Assembly (NCBI GenBank): GCA_024642325.1
Contig: JAHEBI010000155.1
Span: forward strand, 1 to 6,399
Direction: 5' to 3'
DNA length: 6,399 nucleotides
DNA from: Eudoraea sp.
GTDB lineage: Bacteria > Bacteroidota > Bacteroidia > Flavobacteriales > Flavobacteriaceae
The notes below the pieces were generated by a model. It saw only the letters and a list, made by a program, of their open reading frames with translations. It was not told the origin of the DNA and searched no databases. This document shows, piece by piece, positions 1 through 5,706 of this stretch; positions within the stretch are counted from its first letter, which is position 1, and every line of letters starts with the position of its first letter. Made by a program: the position numbers and the translations under genes.

Positions 1-780
1 ATGGTTCCCCTTGCTACAATTGCCAGCGTAAAGCCCGTTTCCGGGCCAGATTATACCAACAGATTTAATTTATACAGGTCTGTTGAGGTCACGGGTAGTC
101 CTGCCCCTGGCTACACCTCAGCCCAGGCAATGGCAGCACTGGAAGAGGTAGGCGATGAAGTGCTCCCTCCGGACATGAACTATAGCTGGAATGCCATGTC
201 CTATCAGGAGAAAAAATCCTCAGGATCTCTCATGATCATTCTTACTTTTTCCTTAGTATTTGTATTCCTGATCCTGGCCGCACAATACGAAAGCTGGTCT
301 TTACCATTTTCCATATTACTTGGCACGCCCTTCGCTATTTTTGGTGCCCTCATTTTCTTATGGGTAGCGAGATTATTTAGTCCCACATTTGAAAATAACA
401 TATTTGCTCAGGTTTCATTTGTAATGCTTATAGGTATGGCTGCGAAAAATGCTATCTTAATTGTGGAATTTGCGCATGATGAATTTAAAAGCGGAGCGAG
501 TCTTTATGATGCTGCCATAAAAGCAGCAAGATCCAGATTCAGACCTATTCTAATGACGGCCTTCTCATTTATATTAGGGGTTTTCCCTCTGGTGATAGCT
601 TCTGGTTCTGGAGCTGAAGCCAGAAAAGTTATGGGAATGGCACTCTTGGGGGGTATGTCTTTGGCCACGCTCTTAGGTGTATTTTTCTACCCTATGCTAT
701 ATATTCTTATTGGCAAACTTGCCGGGTATGAGAAAAAGCGAGATAAAGAATTGGCAACCTCAACTGTAACCAAGGACTAA
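1..780 (+). CDS. RND efflux pump inner-membrane subunit (AcrB/HAE1 type), C-terminal part, 5'-truncated
   Basis: This is the last 259 codons of a proton-driven RND exporter, an inner-membrane trimer that moves drugs or other amphiphiles through an adaptor to an outer-membrane channel. The full family length is about 1,030-1,060 residues. The ATG at base 1 is an internal methionine, matching the MVPF stretch of AcrB near residue 787, so the real start lies upstream of the window. Visible here are the end of the second periplasmic porter region (1-70, with WNAMSYQE like AcrB's MSYQE) and transmembrane helices 8-12 at about 76-96, 101-124, 134-157, 182-202 and 212-240. The proton-relay residues of these helices are kept: K149 in GMAAKNAILIVEFA (AcrB K940), R179 (R971) and T186 in RPILMT (T978). 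The tail is short and charged. The outer-membrane channel gene follows after one base, so the two are one transcript. Family assignment is very secure; the substrate cannot be told. Confidence 0.96.
   Translation: MVPLATIASVKPVSGPDYTNRFNLYRSVEVTGSPAPGYTSAQAMAALEEVGDEVLPPDMNYSWNAMSYQEKKSSGSLMIILTFSLVFVFLILAAQYESWSLPFSILLGTPFAIFGALIFLWVARLFSPTFENNIFAQVSFVMLIGMAAKNAILIVEFAHDEFKSGASLYDAAIKAARSRFRPILMTAFSFILGVFPLVIASGSGAEARKVMGMALLGGMSLATLLGVFFYPMLYILIGKLAGYEKKRDKELATSTVTKD
772..776 (+). promoter_or_regulatory. Shine-Dalgarno-like AAGGA before the outer-membrane channel gene
   Basis: AAGGA lies inside the last codons of the RND pump gene, five bases before the ATG at 782. It favours that ATG over the in-frame ATG seven codons later (800), and fits translational coupling between the two efflux genes. 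Clear Shine-Dalgarno sequences are uncommon in Bacteroidota, so the match could be chance. Confidence 0.45.
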
Positions 781-781
781 G

Positions 782-2245
782 ATGAAAAAGATAAAAGAAA
801 TGAAAATCAAAATTTCCTTTATACTTATAGCTTTAAGTACCCTCTTTTTATTTAATGCCTGTAAGGTAGGCCCGGCTTTTAAAACGCAAAGAACAGAAAT
901 AGACTCCACGACAGTTTACCGCTATGACAGTATTCAATTGGCGATGACCGATTCTGTGCTCAATATCAGTTGGTGGGAATTATTTGATGATCCTGTTTTG
1001 GCCGATTTAATTGAAATTGGTTTAGAGGAAAACAAAGATGCCCTTATCGCTTCTTCAAGGATAGATCAGGCCATGGCCCAGTTAGGTTTTACCAAAGCAG
1101 ATCTTGGCCCAAAAATTGGTTATAATTTAGGAGCCCAAAGAGGCAATGTAATAGCTGGGGCACCAACACAAGGTTTTTCGGCCAGCAATATTTTTACCGG
1201 ATTTGGCACGCTGAGTTGGGAACTGGATTTTTGGGGGAAATTCAGACGCGCAAATGAAGCGGCTAAGGCAGAATTGGTGGCCACAGAATTTGGACAACGT
1301 ACGGTACAAATAGGCCTGATATCGGCTATAGCCACCACTTATTATCAGTTACTGGATTTTAAATGGCGGGAGTATATTTCCAGAAAAACCTTAGAATTAA
1401 GACAAGCTTCATTAAACATCATCCAGGCCAGATATAATAGCGGTATTGTCGCGGAAATTGATTTGAACCAGGCGCAAATTCAAAGGGCCATTGCCGCCTC
1501 CGCTGTTCCTCTTTTCCAAAGATCCGTCGCCCAGACAGAGAATGCTTTAGGTATTTTATTGGGAAGAAGCCCAGGCCCCATTACAACAGGGGTTGAGTTA
1601 AGCGAGCAACAATTACCTCCGGATATTCCCGTAGGCCTCCCTTCAATGCTGATGGAAAGACGTCCTGACATCTTAGAGGTTGAAGCTTTGTTACATGCGC
1701 AGACAGCTCGTATTGGTGTAGCGGTCGCCCAAAGATTTCCTTCAATTAGTCTTACAGGACTGCTGGGAGTAGCAAGTGGTGACATCTCGACTTTGACTTC
1801 CAATCCGGCGGCATTTGCTATTGGAGGTAGTGTTATAGGTCCTTTATTTGAATTCGGGAAAAATAAAAGGCGTGTAGAAATTGAACGTAAGATAACAGAA
1901 CAGGTCCTTTATGAATACGAACGCACTGTGATTACAGCCTTCCGGGAAGTGGAGGATGCCCTTGTTGCAATTAGTACCTTAAAAGAAGAAAGGCAGGCCA
2001 GAATAGATCATGTGGCGGCAGCACAGAACGCCCAGTATTTATCGGGAGAGAGGTATGACAAAGGCGTTACCAGTTTTTTGGAATTAATTGAAAGCCAACG
2101 ACAAGCCTTCGAAGCAGAATTAAGTCTGTCTGAAACCACTCAAAAACTTTTCAATTCTTATGTTAATCTTTACAAGGCATTAGGAGGCGGATGGATGTCT
2201 GAGGAAGAAATGGATGCCGCGGCCAATGCTGTTCTTGAAGAATAA
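782..2245 (+). CDS. RND efflux outer-membrane lipoprotein (TolC/OprM/NodT family)
   Basis: This is the outer-membrane channel of a tripartite efflux system: a trimeric barrel and helical tunnel that docks on the adaptor and RND pump. It is 487 residues, normal for the family. A lipoprotein signal spans 1-26 with lipobox LFNAC and lipidated Cys27, followed by KVGPAF, like the C-x-x-GP start of OprM relatives. Family motifs appear in the expected order: SWWELFDDPVL (63-73), SWELDFWGKFRR (145-156), RYNSGIVAEIDLNQAQ (217-232), LMERRPDI (290-297), FPSISLTG (319-326), GPLFEFGKNK (353-362), RYDKGVTSFLELIESQRQ (424-441) and LYKALGGGW (463-471). The two OEP repeats lie roughly at 60-265 and 285-468. 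The start at 782 gives a complete signal peptide; the ATG at 800 would also work. The gene sits one base after the RND stop, so it is the last gene of the efflux operon. The NodT-type name denotes homology, not a nodulation role. Confidence 0.95.
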   Translation: MKKIKEMKIKISFILIALSTLFLFNACKVGPAFKTQRTEIDSTTVYRYDSIQLAMTDSVLNISWWELFDDPVLADLIEIGLEENKDALIASSRIDQAMAQLGFTKADLGPKIGYNLGAQRGNVIAGAPTQGFSASNIFTGFGTLSWELDFWGKFRRANEAAKAELVATEFGQRTVQIGLISAIATTYYQLLDFKWREYISRKTLELRQASLNIIQARYNSGIVAEIDLNQAQIQRAIAASAVPLFQRSVAQTENALGILLGRSPGPITTGVELSEQQLPPDIPVGLPSMLMERRPDILEVEALLHAQTARIGVAVAQRFPSISLTGLLGVASGDISTLTSNPAAFAIGGSVIGPLFEFGKNKRRVEIERKITEQVLYEYERTVITAFREVEDALVAISTLKEERQARIDHVAAAQNAQYLSGERYDKGVTSFLELIESQRQAFEAELSLSETTQKLFNSYVNLYKALGGGWMSEEEMDAAANAVLEE

Positions 2246-2445
2246 GGAATGTAGCTATTCAAAATTTAAGGTAAATGTTGATGTTGCTATAACGCCAGCA
2301 TATAAAGCGTTTAATGACCAAAATATATCTTACGTTTACTCTCCCTAGCTTTTAAGGTATAAAGAATAAAAGAGAGAATGAAGGTTATTTTATACATAAA
2401 AGTCTCGACTTCATCAACATTGATAATCCCCTCTCTTTGCTCCAT
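2246..2445. other. Intergenic region between efflux operon and mutarotase-like gene
   Basis: This is 200 AT-rich bases with no supportable gene. GAAT and ATTC flank a 6-base loop at 2247-2260, too weak and without a T-tract to call a terminator. TACGTTTA at 2331-2338 differs from the Bacteroidota -7 element TAnnTTTG only at the last base, but has no good -33 partner, so the promoter of the next gene is not resolved. CTTTT and AAAAG around 2348-2374 could pair across a 14-base loop; this is also weak. A plus-strand terminator for the efflux operon would be expected here but is not evident. Confidence 0.5.
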
Positions 2446-3330
2446 ATGACACATATACTTAAAAACAAAAATCTGGAGATACATATTGACACCCCTTTTG
2501 AAAATTATAATTTTCCTCGTTTTGACTGGACCGGAAAAATTGTAGAGGTAAAATTTCAAGATATTCAAGTGTCAGGTGTTGAAAGAACGGATGGTCACAA
2601 TGAGAATTATTTTGGAAAAGGGTTTTGTAATGAATTTGGAATTGACAAGGCATTGGGCTTTGACGAAACGGATATAGGCGGTTGGTTTCACAAAATAGGC
2701 GTAGGCTTATTAAAAAAAGAGCATATAAAATACCTTTTTAGTAAAAATTACGAGATTAAACCCGCCAAATTTCAAATTATTGCTGAATCCAAAAGACTTC
2801 TAATTGGCTGCAAATCGGAAGTCTGCAATGGCTATTCATATGTGTTGAGAAAAGAGATTGCTTTGGGTGATACCGGTTTTACCATTCAATATTACTTAGA
2901 AAATACCGGCGAAAGAGTTATTGTCACAGATGAATATGTCCACAATTTTGTCGCAATTAATAGCGCACTAACAGGGCCCAGTTATACTTTAAAATTTCCA
3001 TTTCAGATAAAACCTGAACTGTTTGGGGAGGCGGTTAATCCTGAAGGGAAAATTACTATCGGGCATAATGAAATTATTTTTAAGGGTTCGCCTAAAGAGC
3101 AATTCTATTTCAGCAACCTTTCAGGTGGCGAAAATGTTGATGCAGGCTGGGAATTAATAAACCTGGAACACAAAATCGGGATTCGTGAAACAGGAAGTTT
3201 CCATACGAACAAAGTGAATCTTTGGGGGTGGAAACATGTGATAAGTCCGGAATTATTTATTAATATTTCCATTAAACCCGGGGAAACGACAGAATGGTCC
3301 AGGACATATAAGGTGTATAGAATACCATAA
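2446..3330 (+). CDS. Galactose-mutarotase-like (aldose 1-epimerase superfamily) protein
   Basis: The 294-residue product resembles the galactose mutarotase-like beta-sandwich superfamily, whose members interconvert sugar anomers or bind carbohydrate. Features supporting this are RFDWTG near the N-terminus (25-30), KGFCNEFG (58-65), a central LENTG turn (151-155), EYVHNF (163-168, where H166 could be the counterpart of a catalytic histidine), WGWKHVISPELF (260-271) and a closing KPGETTEWSRTY (277-288), which resembles the PGES/PGE-W-SRTY ends of such proteins. There is no signal peptide, so it is probably cytoplasmic. The ATG at 2446 is preferred; a TTG at 2437 would add three residues. The length is close to the 300-350 of true mutarotases, but the match is by general pattern, the catalytic His/Glu set is not proven, and it may be a divergent subgroup of unknown substrate. 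A sodium:solute symporter follows 109 bases downstream on the same strand, suggesting a role in sugar uptake; this is inference. Confidence 0.7.
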   Translation: MTHILKNKNLEIHIDTPFENYNFPRFDWTGKIVEVKFQDIQVSGVERTDGHNENYFGKGFCNEFGIDKALGFDETDIGGWFHKIGVGLLKKEHIKYLFSKNYEIKPAKFQIIAESKRLLIGCKSEVCNGYSYVLRKEIALGDTGFTIQYYLENTGERVIVTDEYVHNFVAINSALTGPSYTLKFPFQIKPELFGEAVNPEGKITIGHNEIIFKGSPKEQFYFSNLSGGENVDAGWELINLEHKIGIRETGSFHTNKVNLWGWKHVISPELFINISIKPGETTEWSRTYKVYRIP

Positions 3331-3384
3331 AACAAGAAAATCAAGAAGAGCGATTGACCGAAATAGTAATATGTAAAAATCTGC

Positions 3385-3392
3385 TACTTTTG
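3385..3392 (+). promoter_or_regulatory. Candidate Bacteroidota -7 promoter element (TACTTTTG)
   Basis: TACTTTTG is an exact match to the TAnnTTTG -7 element of Bacteroidota primary sigma promoters. It would place transcription start near 3398-3400 and leave a leader of about 40 bases before the symporter ATG. No TTG lies at the usual 17-23 base spacing: the nearest, at 3354-3356, is 28 bases away. The -33 half is therefore weak or absent. If real, the symporter can be transcribed independently of the mutarotase-like gene. Confidence 0.4.
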
Positions 3393-3404
3393 ATATACGG
3401 GGGC

Positions 3405-3419
3405 GTTAACAGCAATTGC
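3405..3419. promoter_or_regulatory. Two adjacent short palindromes in the symporter leader
   Basis: GTTAAC (3405-3410) and GCAATTGC (3412-3419) are perfect palindromes one base apart, between the candidate promoter and the symporter start. Such sites can be operators, but palindromes this short also arise by chance, and no regulator is encoded nearby. Confidence 0.15.
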
Positions 3420-3439
3420 CTCTTTATTGAACCTTTTAG

Positions 3440-4834
3440 ATGTTAATTTATTTTATTCCTGTTTATTTAATCGCCACCTTGGTCATAGGTTTTTGGGCTT
3501 CCAAAAAAATAAAGACCAGCGGAGACTTTATGCTGGCCGGTAAGAGTCTTTCCACATCTTTTGTGGGCGTTACACTTTTCGCTACCTGGTTTGGTTCAAG
3601 CCAGATTATGGGAAACCCCAGTCACTTTGTCGGGAATGGCTTTTCATCTTTTGTTACGCTGGTTCTTGGCAATGGTCTGTGTCTTCTGCTGGTAGGCCTG
3701 TTCTATGCCCGAAAATTGTATCGACTCAATATTGTGACTATTGGTGATTTCTTTCAAAGCAGATACAATAAGAAAATTGATCTGACAATTTCTATTATTC
3801 TGGTCTTTAGCTATCCTCAGTGGATAGCGGCACAGTTTGTAGCACTGGGCTTTCTTTTTAATACTGTACTTGGTATTCCTACAGAGTACGGAATTTTATT
3901 GGGAGCATCTATTGTGATTCTGTATACCTATATTGGTGGTATGTGGGCGGTTTCCTATACGGACATGTTACAGAGTGTAATGATTCTTTTGGGATTGTTT
4001 CTTTTACTGTGGAATATCCTCCATGAGACAGGCGGTATTGCACCAATTGTTGCTGATAAGCCTCAAAGTTTTTTTAGCCTTTATCCGGAAGGAGGCATTG
4101 ATCAGTGGTCTGTGTACCTGGCCACATTATTGGCATTTGTGTTTGGTTCATTGCCCGGTCAGGAAATTTGGCAGCGCGTGTTTTCGGCTAAAACAGAAAG
4201 AGCCGCTGTAAATGGGGTGTATCTGGGGGCCTTTCTTATGGTTTTAATTCCGACAGTGCCACTATTGATAGCGCTAGGCGGAGCCTATCTGCACCCTGAA
4301 ATGATGACTGTTGACGAGGGACAAAATATAATTCCGTCAATCGTCTCCCTCCATGCTGGCCCGTTAGTCCAGGTTCTGTTTTATGGTGCTTTGATATCAG
4401 CCATTTTAAGCACGTCAAGCGGGGCATTGCTTGCTCCCTCCACGATAATAGGAGAGAATCTCATCCGGCCTAATATCCCGGATATGACCGATAAGAAATT
4501 ATTGCTTTATACCCGGTTAAGCGTAATAGTTGTTGCGGTAATTTCCTACTACTTCGCTTACAGTGATTCGGATATTGTCGCGCTGGTCGTGGCCTCTGTA
4601 AGCCTTCTTCTGGTATGCTTGTTTGCACCGCTTACCTTTGGCTTATTCTGGAAAAAATCTTCTGTATCCGGAGCCTGGAGTGCCATTATTGCAGGAGGCC
4701 TCACATGGCTGTGTTGCTGGATTTTTGAAACAACTATTGATGCTACGATTTATGGGACCATAGCCAGTTGTTTGGCAATGGTCATTGGAAGTCTTGTCTG
4801 TCCGGATAATAAGTCATCAAAGAATCGCAGTTAA
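3440..4834 (+). CDS. Sodium:solute symporter (SSS family, SLC5/PutP-like)
   Basis: This inner-membrane transporter should couple sodium influx to uptake of a small solute (sugar, amino acid, sialic acid or similar). Hydrophobicity suggests 13 helices at about 1-19, 40-58, 69-90, 115-141, 149-168, 173-194, 224-245, 257-281, 306-333, 354-374, 378-403, 411-428 and 434-454, the canonical SSS count. Typical stretches are SGDFMLAGKSL (27-37), TLFATWFGSSQIMG in helix 2 (45-58), IVTIGDFFQSRYNKK (98-112), GGMWAVSYTDMLQSV (166-180, the SSS signature region) and AILSTSSGALLAPST in helix 9 (321-335). S324 and T325 align with the sodium-binding S340/T341 of PutP. At 464 residues it is at the short end of the family and lacks a C-terminal extension. 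The start is well fixed: an in-frame TAG lies immediately before the ATG. The mutarotase-like neighbour hints at a sugar substrate, but sequence alone does not identify it. Family assignment is secure. Confidence 0.93.
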   Translation: MLIYFIPVYLIATLVIGFWASKKIKTSGDFMLAGKSLSTSFVGVTLFATWFGSSQIMGNPSHFVGNGFSSFVTLVLGNGLCLLLVGLFYARKLYRLNIVTIGDFFQSRYNKKIDLTISIILVFSYPQWIAAQFVALGFLFNTVLGIPTEYGILLGASIVILYTYIGGMWAVSYTDMLQSVMILLGLFLLLWNILHETGGIAPIVADKPQSFFSLYPEGGIDQWSVYLATLLAFVFGSLPGQEIWQRVFSAKTERAAVNGVYLGAFLMVLIPTVPLLIALGGAYLHPEMMTVDEGQNIIPSIVSLHAGPLVQVLFYGALISAILSTSSGALLAPSTIIGENLIRPNIPDMTDKKLLLYTRLSVIVVAVISYYFAYSDSDIVALVVASVSLLLVCLFAPLTFGLFWKKSSVSGAWSAIIAGGLTWLCCWIFETTIDATIYGTIASCLAMVIGSLVCPDNKSSKNRS

Positions 4835-5063
4835 CAAACGATATAACCCATTTCAAAACCCGGCCTTGCACCCTGTGTTTTTTTCCCCAATCCTGCCAGA
4901 TTATAGTTCCATTTGGAGACTGGGTAGTATGACTTTTTAGCAGCCAACTATCTGATAACTTACCAACTTTTTAGATATCCTAATGGTACGCATTTTCCTC
5001 TATTCTTAATGCCCAATACCATTTACATAATATCCCATAGTGTTTAAATAATCGGAGTAGTGC

Positions 5064-5079
5064 AATGACCAAAGTCATT
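5064..5079 (+). repeat. Short perfect inverted repeat (AATGAC-CAAA-GTCATT)
   Basis: A 6-base perfect stem with a 4-base loop is followed by TATTT. It could be a weak intrinsic terminator for transcription from the symporter, or a regulator site near the -33 region of the lipoprotein gene. The stem has only two G:C pairs and the T-tract is interrupted, so a terminator role is doubtful. An ATG inside it (5065) opens a frame into the lipoprotein gene, but is not the likely start. Confidence 0.3.
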
Positions 5080-5086
5080 TATTTCC

Positions 5087-5094
5087 TATATTTA
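5087..5094 (+). promoter_or_regulatory. Possible -7 promoter element (TATATTTA) for the small lipoprotein
   Basis: TATATTTA matches TAnnTTTG except at the last base and lies 33 bases before the ATG at 5128, implying a leader of about 25-30 bases. No TTG is seen at the expected upstream distance. AT-rich sequence makes such matches common, so this is only a candidate. Confidence 0.22.
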
Positions 5095-5127
5095 TACCCT
5101 ATAATATGCAGGCTAAAATTTACGCTT

Positions 5128-5532
5128 ATGAAAGCAATTCGTAAATGGTTTAGAACCATTCCACCCTTCCTAGTGACCGCTATTCTTTTTCAGGGGTGTG
5201 TGGTTTATGACTTAAAAAACCCTGTAACCCTTGAGCAGGCTTCTCAAGAAAAGAAAAAGGCAAAAATTAAGACCAACACTAATCAAACCTCAATATATAA
5301 TTACATTTCATTTGAAAATGGTCAATTCTATGGGGTTAAGACAAAATCCGGGGAATTGGCCAGGGTTCCTTTGAATAAAAATGATATCACTGAAATTCTG
5401 GTACAAAACAAATCTGCCTCAACCTGGGCTACTATTGCAGTTATAGCAGTCCCTGTAATAGCTATAACCATATTTGCATTAACATATGATCCTGCTATTA
5501 ATGTAGGTGGGCTTATTGGTAAGGCTTATTAA
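5128..5532 (+). CDS. Small lipoprotein of unknown function with a C-terminal hydrophobic segment
   Basis: I do not recognise a named family. The 134-residue product begins with a basic stretch (MKAIRKWFR), a hydrophobic core and a lipobox-like FQGC, predicting cleavage before Cys24 and lipid attachment. This makes 5128 the preferred start; an in-frame ATG at 5065 would add 21 residues and bury the signal. The mature part has a lysine-rich stretch (40-50), then ISFENGQFYGVKTKSGELARVPLNKNDITEI (60-90 region), which reads as a compact beta-rich domain of the 'input, modify, set by residue' kind seen in many uncharacterised Bacteroidota lipoproteins. A hydrophobic helix (98-119) follows, then a glycine-containing tail ending GLIGKAY. 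Two membrane-associating segments in one small protein are unusual. It stands alone between 293-base and 174-base gaps, so context gives no function. That it is a real gene is likely because of the clean signal and complete frame. Confidence 0.78.
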   Translation: MKAIRKWFRTIPPFLVTAILFQGCVVYDLKNPVTLEQASQEKKKAKIKTNTNQTSIYNYISFENGQFYGVKTKSGELARVPLNKNDITEILVQNKSASTWATIAVIAVPVIAITIFALTYDPAINVGGLIGKAY

Positions 5533-5706
5533 ATGTGTGAAAATTGTATGCTTCTTTAGTATTCATTCTTTTTTGGTTTCTTTCCAATCAAATTTTTATT
5601 TTCCCTCTATAAGAACAAAGGTTAGTTCGCCTTTAGAAGATTCTGATTGAATTTTTCCTTGAACGAAAGATTTTTTGTAACTTTTTGTTCCATATTTAAA
5701 ATAACT
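5533..5706. other. Intergenic region before the hydrolase, with a possible promoter
   Basis: This is 174 AT-rich bases. TAACTTTTTG at 5678-5687 loosely resembles TAnnTTTG with one extra T, and a TTG at 5659-5661 sits 16 bases upstream, just under the usual spacing, so this is a possible promoter for the hydrolase. AAAGG and CCTTT (about 5618-5635) can form a 5-base stem with an 8-base loop and no T-tract. No terminator for the lipoprotein gene is clear. A minus-strand open frame crossing this region is discussed under findings. Confidence 0.35.

Larger units (their letters stand above)
4835..5127. other. Intergenic region after the symporter
   Basis: This stretch of 293 bases holds no gene I can support. 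A C/T-rich run around 4878-4892 (seven T then four C) lacks a stable preceding stem, so it is not a convincing terminator. The 9-mer ACTTTTTAG occurs at 4932-4940 and 4966-4974, and CCAACT occurs twice nearby, giving a loose imperfect repeat. A short hairpin (5064-5079) and a possible -7 element (5087-5094) near the right end are listed separately. Confidence 0.5.

Noticed and set aside
1120..1803. Minus-strand open frames inside the outer-membrane channel gene
   Set aside because: They are antisense shadows of a gene whose plus-strand translation carries all the family motifs in order.
2311..2568. Minus-strand 85-residue open frame across the intergenic region and the start of the mutarotase-like gene
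   Set aside because: It overlaps the well-supported plus-strand gene, is K/I/F-rich as expected for antisense of AT-rich DNA, and shows no recognisable motif.
4870..4892. T-run after the symporter as an intrinsic terminator
   Set aside because: Only CAC/GTG (3 bases) can pair immediately before the T-run, too short for a terminator stem.
4833..4940. Stop-free +1 frame continuing past the symporter stop (reads NPFQNPALHPVFF, then to a TAG at 4938-4940), possibly a frameshifted C-terminal extension
   Set aside because: The symporter already has 13 helices and a normal hydrophilic tail, and the +1 peptide has no membrane segment or recognisable similarity to SSS C-termini.
4932..4974. Repeated 9-mer ACTTTTTAG as a possible repeat array
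   Set aside because: There are only two copies of a low-complexity AT-rich word, with irregular flanks and no palindromic structure; it is not a CRISPR or a clear operator array.
5065..5127. Upstream ATG at 5065 as the start of the small lipoprotein
   Set aside because: It would put 21 extra residues before a complete lipoprotein signal peptide and lies inside the hairpin; ATG 5128 gives the standard signal and lipobox geometry.
5533..5559. Eight-codon frame MCENCMLL after the lipoprotein stop
   Set aside because: It is too short, with no supporting signal; two cysteines in eight residues is not evidence of a gene.
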